Shown: positions 1 through 7,800 of the stretch, in pieces | Numbering within the stretch: position 1 is the first letter of the stretch | Layout of the letters: each line of letters begins with the position of its first letter | Source of the DNA: an uncultured Prochlorococcus sp. | Lineage (GTDB): Bacteria > Cyanobacteriota > Cyanobacteriia > PCC-6307 > Cyanobiaceae | DNA length: 12,030 nucleotides | NCBI GenBank assembly: GCA_902572065.1 | Contig: CACGEL010000023.1 | Coordinates: forward strand, 1-12,030 | Direction: 5' to 3' | Notes under the pieces: generated by a model | The model's database searches: none | What the model was told of the DNA's origin: nothing | What the model saw: only the letters and a program-made list of their open reading frames with translations | Position numbers and translations under genes: made by a program

Positions 1-1576
1 AAAGTTAATTAAAAAAGTAATTATATATTCAAAAGATTATCCAGATTTACTTAATCAAAAACAACTTAATTCATTATCTTTATTATCAAAAAGTGAATCA
101 TTAATAAATATTCATTTACCTCAAAATCATGATGCTTTAGTTGAATCAAAAAAGAGATTGTTATTTGATGAATTATTCCTATTACAAATAAAGTTTTTAT
201 TGAGAAAAAGGAAAAGTAAAAAAAATTTTACTACTATTAATTCTATTCAAAAAAGATTTTTGCTTCAAGATTTTCTAAATAAAATTCCTTTTCAATTAAC
301 AAAGTCTCAGAAAAAGGTAATTGAAGAAATTAAATTTGATTTATCAGATTCAACACCAATGTCTAGATTACTCCAGGGAGATGTTGGTAGTGGTAAAACT
401 ATTATTGCAATCGTTTCTCTTTTGATTGTCCTTGAAAACGATCAACAAGGTGCATTAATGGTTCCTACTGAAGTACTCGCTAGGCAGCACTATAATAATT
501 TAATAAAATTTTTAAACCCACTTTTAGTTTCTGTTGAAATTCTTACCGGTAATACCTCACAAAAAAAGAGAAAAGAAATACTTATTAATTTAAAAAATGG
601 AATGGTAGATATTCTGGTTGGTACTCATGCATTATTTGAAGATCAGGTCATTTTTAATTCATTAGGGATGGTGGTAATAGATGAACAACATCGGTTTGGA
701 GTAACTCAAAGAAATCGATTACTAAATAAAGGCGATAATACTAATTTGTTATCAATGACTGCTACTCCAATACCTAGGACTCTTGCTTTATCGATGTATG
801 GAGATTTAGATATTAGTCAGATTACAGAACTTCCCCCAGGAAGAGTGCCAATAACAACAAAAATAGTTTCAGAAGATGATTTAGTGGAATTATTTAAAAA
901 TGTTCGGAATGAAATAGATAAGGGGAAGCAAGCTTATGTAATTTTGCCATTAATAGAAGATTCTGAAAAAATGAATTTAAGTTCGGCAAAAAACATTTTT
1001 AAATATTTATCAGAGGATATCTTTTTAAAAAATAATGTTGGACTATTACATGGAAAATTAAACTCTGAAGAGAAGAATAATGTAATTAATTCTTTTTTAA
1101 AAAATGAAATTAATATTTTAGTCTCAACAACAGTTATTGAAGTTGGAATTGATGTACCTAATGCCTCCATTATGTTTATTTATAACTCGGAAAGATTCGG
1201 ATTGTCTCAGTTGCATCAATTAAGAGGGAGAGTTGGTAGAGGAACCCATCAATCATTTTGTTACTTAGTAACCTCTGAAAATAATGGTTTAGAAAATAAA
1301 AGACTAAGTGTTTTGGAAAAATCTAATGATGGTTTTTTTATCGCGGAAAAAGATTTGGAATTGAGAGGACCAGGACAGATATTAGGATATAAGCAGTCAG
1401 GATTACCTGATTTTGTATTGGATAACTTACCAAATAATAAAGTTTTGATTGAGATGGCTCGAGAAGAGGCCCAGAAGATAATAAATGGTGATCCAGATTT
1501 AAAAAAAAATATTTTATTGAAAGATTTGCTAATAGATAATTCTGACAACAAATTTATACATGATTTCCTAAATTAA
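1..1576 (+). CDS. recG: ATP-dependent DNA helicase RecG (3' part; 5' end outside the window)
   Basis: RecG is a superfamily 2 DNA translocase that regresses stalled replication forks and processes branched recombination intermediates. The reading frame is open from base 2 to the stop at 1576, giving about 524 C-terminal residues; the start and most of the N-terminal wedge domain lie to the left. Motifs in order (visible numbering): Walker A GDVGSGKT at 126-133, DEQH box at 227-230, TATPIPRT (motif III) at 253-260, LHGKLN around 348, STTVIEVGIDVPNA (motif V) at 374-387, QLRGRVGRG (motif VI) at 405-413, then the RecG-specific C-terminal element RGPGQILGYKQSGLPDF at about 454-470. That last element separates RecG from other SF2 helicases such as Mfd or PriA. 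A TTG at 158 is an internal leucine codon, because homologous RecG sequence continues upstream of it in frame. No frameshift or missing motif is seen. The family is usually about 690-850 residues, so roughly a quarter to a third is missing. The identification is very secure. Confidence 0.96.
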   Translation, partial: KLIKKVIIYSKDYPDLLNQKQLNSLSLLSKSESLINIHLPQNHDALVESKKRLLFDELFLLQIKFLLRKRKSKKNFTTINSIQKRFLLQDFLNKIPFQLTKSQKKVIEEIKFDLSDSTPMSRLLQGDVGSGKTIIAIVSLLIVLENDQQGALMVPTEVLARQHYNNLIKFLNPLLVSVEILTGNTSQKKRKEILINLKNGMVDILVGTHALFEDQVIFNSLGMVVIDEQHRFGVTQRNRLLNKGDNTNLLSMTATPIPRTLALSMYGDLDISQITELPPGRVPITTKIVSEDDLVELFKNVRNEIDKGKQAYVILPLIEDSEKMNLSSAKNIFKYLSEDIFLKNNVGLLHGKLNSEEKNNVINSFLKNEINILVSTTVIEVGIDVPNASIMFIYNSERFGLSQLHQLRGRVGRGTHQSFCYLVTSENNGLENKRLSVLEKSNDGFFIAEKDLELRGPGQILGYKQSGLPDFVLDNLPNNKVLIEMAREEAQKIINGDPDLKKNILLKDLLIDNSDNKFIHDFLN

Positions 1577-1618
1577 TACTTTAATAATTGTCAATTTTAA
1601 AATATATGCAAATATAAG

Positions 1619-2323
1619 ATGAATAGAAAAGATTTATTGAAAATTTGGAATAAAATCCCAATTGAAGAGAATAAAGATAAATTAATAGCTATTCCTAGTT
1701 GTTTTAAATTTATTAGTCCTCATCCTTACTATGATTTAGGAGCTCCTTATAATAAAAAAAAAGGGATTTGGAACTTAAGAGAAGAAGTTGTTAAAAAATT
1801 AATAAAAGCAAATGACTATTTAAAATCAAGAAATAATAGTTTTCATCTTTTGATTTATGACAGTTGGCGACCTATAGAAGTCCAAGAATTTATGTTCAAT
1901 AGATCATTTATTTTGGAGTGTGAAAGGTTAGATATTGATGCTTCTGTAAAAGATATGGAACGATATCCTTTAATACAAAAAAAAGTTGAGGAATTTTGGG
2001 CATACCCATCATTTGATGAAAGATACCCTCCTCCTCATTCAACTGGAGGAGCATTGGATATAACTTTGGCTGATAAGTACGGAAATATTTTTGATATGGG
2101 AAGTAATATTGATCAGATGGATGAGAAATCAAAACCAGATTTTTATAATAATGTTGAAGAGGAAGAGGCAATTATTTTTAATGATAGAAGAAATTTATTA
2201 AAAGAAATTATGCTTGAATTTGAATTTGTTCAGCATCCAAATGAATGGTGGCATTTTAGTTATGGAGATCAATTATGGGCTTGGAAGAATAAAAAAGCTA
2301 GTGCTTTATATGGAAAAATTTAA
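1619..2323 (+). CDS. ddpX: D-alanyl-D-alanine dipeptidase, VanX/DdpX type (peptidase family M15D)
   Basis: Zinc dipeptidase predicted to cleave free D-Ala-D-Ala to D-alanine. The 234-residue protein has the whole M15D signature: substrate-binding Arg in YDSWRP (R84), zinc ligands H140 and D147 in HSTGGALD, general base E209 and third zinc ligand H212 in NEWWHFSYGD. It is somewhat longer than enterococcal VanX (about 202 residues). No signal peptide or membrane segment is visible, so it should be cytoplasmic, as VanX is. The start ATG at 1619 lacks a clear Shine-Dalgarno; the only other nearby Met residues are far inside. It begins 42 bp after recG on the same strand and may be co-transcribed with it. 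There is no vanH or vanA ligase nearby, so a role in D-Ala recycling or wall turnover is more likely than glycopeptide resistance (inference). The family call is firm; the physiological substrate is not known. Confidence 0.88.
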   Translation: MNRKDLLKIWNKIPIEENKDKLIAIPSCFKFISPHPYYDLGAPYNKKKGIWNLREEVVKKLIKANDYLKSRNNSFHLLIYDSWRPIEVQEFMFNRSFILECERLDIDASVKDMERYPLIQKKVEEFWAYPSFDERYPPPHSTGGALDITLADKYGNIFDMGSNIDQMDEKSKPDFYNNVEEEEAIIFNDRRNLLKEIMLEFEFVQHPNEWWHFSYGDQLWAWKNKKASALYGKI

Positions 2324-2342
2324 AACTTAAACAAGTTATTTT
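2321..2342. terminator. Weak possible bidirectional terminator between ddpX and sir
   Basis: In the 12-bp gap between the convergent stop codons, AACTT (2324-2328) and AAGTT (2333-2337) can form a 5-bp stem with a 4-base AAAC loop. The pairing can be extended by two A-T pairs if A2338 bulges. Both flanks are T-rich in the direction of transcription: TTATTTTA on the + strand, and TTTTAAATTTTT on the - strand reading leftward. Only one G-C pair is present, so the hairpin is weak and could be chance in such AT-rich DNA. Confidence 0.3.
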
Positions 2343-4117
2343 AGTAAATTTATAATTAAAGAATCATTTTGATTATTTATAAAATCCCCAAAGTTTATCT
2401 CTAAACTACTTTTCTTCCAACATTCTAATAAAGGTCTAATTGTTTTTTCTAAATCGTCAAGCTCCATTTTTTGCATGTATGGTTTGGCTAACCTTTGAAG
2501 ATTTTTACTGCCTCCTAACCATAGCTGATATTTATTTTGGCCACTTCCAACAAGAGCTAATTCTGCCATGTAAGGTCTTGTACATCCGTTTGGACATCCT
2601 GTCATTCGAAATAATATTGTCTTTTCTATATTCATTTCATTTAGTAAATTTTCTATTCTAGTGAGTACTTGAGGTAAAATTCTCTCAGCTTCGGTCATGG
2701 CTAATCCACAAAGAGGGAGGGCTGGACATGCTAAGGCGTGTCTTTGGATTTCATTAATATTATTCAGATTGTTATATCCAATCTCTATTAAATCCTTTTT
2801 AATTTTACTCTTTTTTTTATTGGGTATATTGCAAAGCAATATATCCTGATTAGGAGTAAGTCTTATATTAAGATCATTTTCTTTGACAATATCTCTTATT
2901 AATGATTTCTTCTTTCCAGAAAGCCTTCCTGATAATAACGGCAATCCAACGAATGAAAAATCTTTATTTTGTTTATGCCAACCTAGATAATCAATTAATT
3001 TGTTCTCGGGTTCTTTTCTTAAAGGCATAATTTCTTTTTTAAAGTACTTATCTATAAGTATTTTTTTAAACCAATTAATACCTTTCCTATGAAGAAGGTA
3101 TTTCATTCTTGAATTCTTTCTATTTTTTCTGTCACCATAATCTCTTTGTACAGCAACGATACTTTGAATTAATTCATATGTGTCTTTCTTTGGTACATAA
3201 CCAAGTGGATCTGCAATTCTTGCAAATGTCTCTTCATTATTGTGAGTTCTACCCATACCTCCACCTACATAAAAATTACAACCTTCTAAACTTCCCTCTT
3301 TTGAAGTGAATGCAACTATTCCAATATCATTGGTAAGAAGATCAACAGAATTATCACCTGGAACGGTAACAGCACATTTAAATTTTCTTGGTAGGTAAGT
3401 CTTGCCATATAGGGGTTCCTCCTTGGTTCCGCTAAAAACATGCTCTTTAAACTGTAAACTTCTATTCTCTTCAATTTCTTTATCTGGTTTGATTGTATAT
3501 TCTAAATCTCCGTCAGCCCAAAGCTCTAAAAAAGTTCCTTGTCCTGCTACCGGGGTTAAAAGATCAGCAACTTTTAATGCTAAAGCTCTTGCGGTTATGT
3601 ATTCAGATGTTTCAAAAGGTGCGGCTGGAGCCATAACATTTCTATTTATGTCTCCACACGCAGCTAAAGTGGAGCCCATTGAACTTACAATAGATTGAAT
3701 TACTTCCTTCAAATTGTCTTTTCTGATTCCATGCATTTGGAAGGCTTGTCTAGTCGTTGCTCTAAGCGTACCGTTACCAAGTTTGTCAGATAATTCATCT
3801 AAAGATAGAAATAATTTTCCTGGTATTTCTCCCCCAGGACTTCTTAGCCTTAGCATCATTTGCCAATCTTTACTTTTGCCAGGTTTTCTATTCTCCCTAT
3901 TATCTTGTTGATAACTACCATGAAATTTTAATAACTGAACAGCATCATTAGTAAAATGGTCACTTTCATTTTTTAATTCACTTGCTAGGGGTTCCTTTAG
4001 AAATTCACTACCTTTTTTAAAATTCTCAAATTTAGATACTTCTAGGCCATTTGCTAAACAAACAGTATCTTGTTTTGAGATCTCTTTTTTCTTTTTTACT
4101 TTTTCAACCTTGATCAA
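2336..4117 (-). CDS. sir: Ferredoxin-dependent assimilatory sulfite reductase
   Basis: Catalyses the six-electron reduction of sulfite to sulfide with reduced ferredoxin, feeding cysteine synthesis. The protein has 593 residues, close to plant and cyanobacterial Sir. The siroheme/4Fe-4S cysteines are all present: C464 and C470 in ACPALPLCGLAMTEAER, C508 and C512 in RMTGCPNGCTRPYMAEL. Active-site basic residues match the E. coli CysI pattern: Arg in MLRLRSPGG (88-96), R159 in GDINRNV, K245 and K247 in YLPRKFK. The related ferredoxin-nitrite reductase shares this architecture, but the wording of both cysteine motifs is that of sulfite reductase. The first 50 or so residues are lysine-rich and variable. 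The proposed start is a TTG at 4117 without a good Shine-Dalgarno; no in-frame ATG exists between it and the upstream stop at 4141-4139, and the next internal Met (M87) is inside conserved sequence. An out-of-frame ATG lies 13 bases upstream (see findings). Transcribed divergently from glyS, probably as a single gene. Confidence 0.95.
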   Translation of the reverse strand: MIKVEKVKKKKEISKQDTVCLANGLEVSKFENFKKGSEFLKEPLASELKNESDHFTNDAVQLLKFHGSYQQDNRENRKPGKSKDWQMMLRLRSPGGEIPGKLFLSLDELSDKLGNGTLRATTRQAFQMHGIRKDNLKEVIQSIVSSMGSTLAACGDINRNVMAPAAPFETSEYITARALALKVADLLTPVAGQGTFLELWADGDLEYTIKPDKEIEENRSLQFKEHVFSGTKEEPLYGKTYLPRKFKCAVTVPGDNSVDLLTNDIGIVAFTSKEGSLEGCNFYVGGGMGRTHNNEETFARIADPLGYVPKKDTYELIQSIVAVQRDYGDRKNRKNSRMKYLLHRKGINWFKKILIDKYFKKEIMPLRKEPENKLIDYLGWHKQNKDFSFVGLPLLSGRLSGKKKSLIRDIVKENDLNIRLTPNQDILLCNIPNKKKSKIKKDLIEIGYNNLNNINEIQRHALACPALPLCGLAMTEAERILPQVLTRIENLLNEMNIEKTILFRMTGCPNGCTRPYMAELALVGSGQNKYQLWLGGSKNLQRLAKPYMQKMELDDLEKTIRPLLECWKKSSLEINFGDFINNQNDSLIINLLK

Positions 4118-4204
4118 GGGACCAAAACATATCTCTTTTTATACATTAGCGGAAACCTTATTTAACCGGTAGTAAATTATAGTTATAGTAGCCATAATTT
4201 TTTT
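4118..4204. promoter_or_regulatory. Shared divergent promoter region of sir and glyS
   Basis: These 87 bp must hold the start signals for both genes. Towards glyS there are two abutting copies of TATAGT (4178-4183 and 4184-4189), each resembling a -10 box, 15 to 20 bases before the TTG start. Towards sir, reading the - strand, TAATGT (4148-4143) and TATAAA (4143-4138) are -10-like and would give a very short leader. No convincing -35 is visible on either side. A 6-bp palindrome ACCGGT (4165-4170) stands out as the only GC-rich element between the two sides. The region assignment follows from the layout; the individual boxes are guesses from sequence. Confidence 0.4.
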
Positions 4205-6361
4205 TTGTCAAAATATTTACTTGAGATAGGTACAGAAGAGTTGCCAGCAAAATTTTCTCATTCTGTAATAAAACAAATTAAATCTTTAATTGAATTTGAA
4301 CTTGATAAAAAACTTATCAAATATAAAAGTGTTTTTTGCACATCCACACCAAGAAGAATAGTACTATTTATTGAAGGCTTAGTTGACTATTCTGATGACA
4401 AGACCGTAATAAGAAAAGGTCCTAAAGCAAGCTCTGCATTTTTAAATGGAGTACCTACAAATGCCGCTATAGGTTTCGCAAATAGTTTAGGCATAAATAT
4501 TGATGATCTTGAAATAAAAGAAACAGAAAAGGATAATTTTGTATTTGGAAAAAAAATTCAGAAAGGAGAATCTACAAGGTCCTCTTTATCTTCAATAATT
4601 CCTAAGTTAATAAAAAATTTGCAAGGTCAAAGATTCATGAAATGGGGGTATGGTAGCTTAAAATTTTCAAGACCTATCAGATGGGTTGTCTCTCTTTATA
4701 ATGAGGAAATTCTTGATTTTGTATTCGATGAATGTGATCCGAAGATCGCAATAGGTAATAAATCAAAAAGTCACCGACTATTTAATAAAGTTATTGAACT
4801 TAATAGTCCAGATAACTATTTTGAATTAATGGCTAAAAATGGAGTTTTAGTTAAAAGAGAGGAAAGAAAAGAAGAAATTTTAGAACTTATAAGTCAGGAA
4901 TCTCAATCAGTTAATTTGAAACCTGATATCTCTGAGGATTTACTTAACGAACTAACTGATTTAGTTGAATTACCTAATTTGATCAAAGGTAATTTTGATA
5001 AGCTATTTCTTAGTTTACCTGTTGAAGTTCTTTCAACAGTAATGAAAAGTCACCAAAGATATATTCCTCTTCTAAAGAAAAATATAGTATTTTCTAAATT
5101 AGAATTGAGTTCTGAAAAAATTATAAGTACAAATTTCTTCTTCATATCAAATGGTTTAAAAGAATCTGATGATATTATCTCAAGTGGTAACGAAAAGGTA
5201 TTAAAGGCAAGATTCTCTGACGCAAAGTTTTTTGTAGAAAGTGACAAAAAGGTTTCTTCTAGAGAAAGAAATGAAAAACTTAAATTGGTTTCATATTTAA
5301 AAGGCATGGGTAATGTTTTTGAGAGGGTAGAAAGAATTGAGGTCATAGCAGAAAAGATAATTAAGTTTTTGAATGATAAATCTTTAGATAATAAAAAAAT
5401 AAAAGAAGCTGCAAAGTACTGCAAAAACGATTTGTGTAGTGAAATTGTTTATGAATTTCCTGAATTACAAGGGATAATGGGAGGAAAATATTTACTAAAT
5501 GAAGGTTTTAGTAAGGAGATATGTATAGCTGTATCTGAACATTATTTGCCATGTTTTTATAAAGATGATTTACCTTCTACTAAATATGGAGCTATTGTTT
5601 CTATTTCTGACAAAATAGAAACTTTAATAAGCATATTTATTTCTGGCAAAAGACCAAGTGGTTCATCTGACCCTTATGCATTAAGAAGAAATTTGAATGG
5701 GGTTATTCTAATTATTTGGCAATTTGAGCTAGATTTAGCTATTGAAAATATTTTTGAGGAACTTCTCGAATATTGGAAAGTTTCACTACCAAATTTAAAA
5801 TTTGTGAAAGAAAAAGTTTTAAATGATTTAATTGAATTTTCTAATCAAAGAATTATTAATCATCTTGAAGAATTATCAATCGATAAAGATTTAATTAAAG
5901 CAACCTGTTTTCTCAATTCCTCTACTGACAAAAGAATAATTAATATTTTGGATTTAAAAAATAGAATAAATACTATTAACCAACTTAGACGAAAAGGAAA
6001 TTTTCCTGAAATTCAAAAAGTCATCTCGAGAGTTAGTAAACTTGCTGAAAAAGGAGATATTAAAACAACAATTTTTTCATCCATAGATTACGTAAATCCA
6101 AACCTTTTTGAAAGAGAATGCGAAACTAAAGTATTTGAATTCGTAAAAGAATTAGAAAAACTTATCTCATTACCAAGTTTTGATTATTTTAAACTATTTA
6201 GTCTATTTGAAATCAATACTAAAAATCTTAATGAACTATTTGATAATGAAATGGGTGTATTAGTGATGGCGGAAAATCCTGAAATTAGAAATAATCGACT
6301 AAATTTATTATGCTTGATCAGAAATTACTCTTTAAAAATAGCTGATTTTAGACTTCTTTAA
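4205..6361 (+). CDS. glyS: Glycyl-tRNA synthetase, beta subunit
   Basis: Beta subunit of the bacterial alpha2-beta2 glycyl-tRNA synthetase, which charges tRNA-Gly. The beta chain supplies tRNA recognition while the alpha chain (glyQ, not in this window) carries the catalytic core. The 718 residues match the usual 690-720. It opens with the family signature LLEIGTEELPA (5-15), carries EFPELQGIMG (417-426) followed by EHYLP (H446) in the HD-like region, then RPSGSSDPYALRR (483-495). A C-terminal helical part matches the anticodon-binding domain and ends in KIADFRLL. The only available start is TTG at 4205, which forms the end of a run of nine T (4198-4206). No ATG is possible upstream in frame, and the LLEIGTEELP signature must sit close to the N-terminus, so the start is well constrained. 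The stop overlaps the stop of the convergent chlP. No internal damage is seen. Confidence 0.95.
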   Translation: MSKYLLEIGTEELPAKFSHSVIKQIKSLIEFELDKKLIKYKSVFCTSTPRRIVLFIEGLVDYSDDKTVIRKGPKASSAFLNGVPTNAAIGFANSLGINIDDLEIKETEKDNFVFGKKIQKGESTRSSLSSIIPKLIKNLQGQRFMKWGYGSLKFSRPIRWVVSLYNEEILDFVFDECDPKIAIGNKSKSHRLFNKVIELNSPDNYFELMAKNGVLVKREERKEEILELISQESQSVNLKPDISEDLLNELTDLVELPNLIKGNFDKLFLSLPVEVLSTVMKSHQRYIPLLKKNIVFSKLELSSEKIISTNFFFISNGLKESDDIISSGNEKVLKARFSDAKFFVESDKKVSSRERNEKLKLVSYLKGMGNVFERVERIEVIAEKIIKFLNDKSLDNKKIKEAAKYCKNDLCSEIVYEFPELQGIMGGKYLLNEGFSKEICIAVSEHYLPCFYKDDLPSTKYGAIVSISDKIETLISIFISGKRPSGSSDPYALRRNLNGVILIIWQFELDLAIENIFEELLEYWKVSLPNLKFVKEKVLNDLIEFSNQRIINHLEELSIDKDLIKATCFLNSSTDKRIINILDLKNRINTINQLRRKGNFPEIQKVISRVSKLAEKGDIKTTIFSSIDYVNPNLFERECETKVFEFVKELEKLISLPSFDYFKLFSLFEINTKNLNELFDNEMGVLVMAENPEIRNNRLNLLCLIRNYSLKIADFRLL

Positions 6362-7689
6362 CTCTTAACTTTAATTCCACCTTTAATTGCATATTTTTTA
6401 AGCATTTTTTCAACTTCTTTGTCTTCTCTAACAGCACTATCTACTGGCTTATACTTTAATGGTGCCAATGCTTTACCTCTTAAAATTGATCCAAGAGTAA
6501 GCATTGTAAGTTTAATTTGCTGTATTGGTTTCATAGCAACAACTTTTTTATATAAATAACTATCAAAAGTTAGCCTCTGAACGTCCATATCATCACACAT
6601 TTCTACGAAAGCCTCTCTAGCTGAATCATTCCTGTAAAAAATATTTTGAAGAATTTCTAGGACCTTATATGTCGCTCCATATTTTTTATCCCATTTCTTT
6701 AAGTAATTCTTTAAATCATTTTCTGAAGGGATAATTTCTCCATTTTTTGAAGCTACAACAATTTCTTCTGCACACATTCTTCCACTTTTTGCAGCAAAAT
6801 ATATTCCTTCCCCAGAGCTTTTAGTAACATAACCAGCAGCATCTCCTACTAATGCCATTCTCCCAACAACTCTTCGAGGTCTTGGGTGCTCAGGTATTGG
6901 ATGAGCTTCTACTTTGATAACCTCACCATTTACAAGCCTTTTTTTAGCCCTATTTCTTACACCTTCTTGAAGACCTTTGATTAATAATTGATTTTTTTGC
7001 ATTGTACCTGTCCCTACTGCGACATGATCGTATTTAGGGAATACCCAACCATAAAAGTCTGGAGAGACATCAGTGCCGACATACATTTCGGCAAGATCTT
7101 CGTAGTAACTCATTTCTTCTTTGGGCAATTTAATTCTTTCTTGAAATGCAATAGCTACTTTGTAATCACCTGCATCCATAGCTTTAGCAACTCTACTATT
7201 AGCCCCATCTGCACCAATTAAAAGATCTACTGTAAGTTCTTTTAGTTCGCCTTTTTTATCTCCAGAAGAATAATCCGAATATGTAAGTTTGTATGGACCT
7301 TGGTTATCATTTCCTGTGTCAATTGAAGTAACTAATCCGTTAATTAATGTTGCTCCAAGTTCAGATGCTCTGTTTCTCATGAATGCATCCATTACTTCTC
7401 TTCTGCACATTCCAATAAATTCATTATCACTTTTGCCATAAACGTTATCCAAACTAATGTCAACTTCTCTATTAGAAGGAGATATCATTTTCATATGTCT
7501 TACTTTTCTATCGATAATTGATTCTGGTAAGTCGAATTCCTCAACCATGCAGAGAGGTATGGCTCCTCCACAAGGTTTTGCATTATCTAATTTTCTCTCA
7601 AAGAGCCAAGTTTGTATTCCAGATTTAGCAAGTATTTCAGCAGCACATGAACCACTTGGACCTCCACCAATAACAGCAACTCTCAACAT
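6358..7689 (-). CDS. chlP: Geranylgeranyl diphosphate/chlorophyll reductase ChlP
   Basis: FAD-dependent, NADPH-using enzyme that reduces three double bonds of the geranylgeranyl group to phytyl, on chlorophyll or on the free diphosphate. It thus supplies the chlorophyll tail and phytyl diphosphate for tocopherol and phylloquinone. The 443 residues are near the cyanobacterial norm. N-terminal dinucleotide fold GGGPSG (8-13) with the acidic strand end E31, then KPCGGAIP (38-45), IGADGANSRV (158-167), the second FAD motif LVGDAAGYV (280-288) and SSGEGIYFAAKSG (291-303). This combination is typical of the geranylgeranyl reductase family. ATG start at 7689 is three bases downstream of a T9 tract on the coding strand; the flavin motif begins only seven residues in, so no other start is reasonable. 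It is divergent from the VanY-like gene and tail-to-tail with glyS with a 4-bp overlap. Probably associated with thylakoid membranes, although no membrane span is visible. Confidence 0.95.
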   Translation of the reverse strand: MLRVAVIGGGPSGSCAAEILAKSGIQTWLFERKLDNAKPCGGAIPLCMVEEFDLPESIIDRKVRHMKMISPSNREVDISLDNVYGKSDNEFIGMCRREVMDAFMRNRASELGATLINGLVTSIDTGNDNQGPYKLTYSDYSSGDKKGELKELTVDLLIGADGANSRVAKAMDAGDYKVAIAFQERIKLPKEEMSYYEDLAEMYVGTDVSPDFYGWVFPKYDHVAVGTGTMQKNQLLIKGLQEGVRNRAKKRLVNGEVIKVEAHPIPEHPRPRRVVGRMALVGDAAGYVTKSSGEGIYFAAKSGRMCAEEIVVASKNGEIIPSENDLKNYLKKWDKKYGATYKVLEILQNIFYRNDSAREAFVEMCDDMDVQRLTFDSYLYKKVVAMKPIQQIKLTMLTLGSILRGKALAPLKYKPVDSAVREDKEVEKMLKKYAIKGGIKVKS

Positions 7690-7800
7690 GTCAAAAAAAA
7701 ATGTATCCTATTAAAAAACTACATCAATTTGCTCATAAAAGTGCATTTCGTAAATTAATAGTTAATATCTAAATATGTTTTTAAATTTATCCCTTATATA
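7690..7800. promoter_or_regulatory. Divergent promoter region of chlP and the VanY-like gene
   Basis: This 111-bp spacer separates two outward-reading genes. Reading the - strand towards chlP there is TTGATG, a 16-base spacer and TACATT, each matching the sigma-70 consensus at four of six positions. That pair would place the transcript start only a few bases before the ATG, with the T9 tract (7693-7701) between. Towards the other gene there is TAATAT at 7763-7768 without a matching -35, and TTATATA directly abutting the TTG. No terminator, RNA gene or small ORF is supported here. Confidence 0.35.

Noticed and set aside
158..160. TTG as the start of a short, complete recG
   Set aside because: The same frame is open and RecG-like upstream to the window edge (INIHLPQNHDALVESKKR), so the gene is cut by the window rather than truncated.
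934..1551. Two open frames on the - strand antisense to recG
   Set aside because: They overlap the motif V/VI and RecG-specific region of a clear recG; no independent coding evidence.
1586..1596. Palindrome AATTGTCAATT between recG and ddpX
   Set aside because: The 1-base spacing does not allow a normal RNA hairpin and the A/T content makes chance likely; not enough to call an operator or terminator.
1908..2171. 87-codon open frame on the - strand inside the dipeptidase gene
   Set aside because: Antisense to a gene with a complete catalytic motif set; no family resemblance.
3402..3698. 98-codon open frame on the + strand, antisense to sir
   Set aside because: Lies wholly inside sir, which is a firm gene on the opposite strand; the translation shows no recognisable family and no start signal.
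4149..4156. GCGGAAAC resembling the GGAAACA loop motif of the Yfr2-type small RNAs of Prochlorococcus
   Set aside because: Only a partial match, with no stem on either side and no second copy; not supportable as an RNA gene.
5050..5424. 124-codon open frame on the - strand, antisense to glyS
   Set aside because: A shadow of glyS: Phe/Leu/Ser-rich translation, as expected from the complement of Lys/Glu-rich coding sequence.
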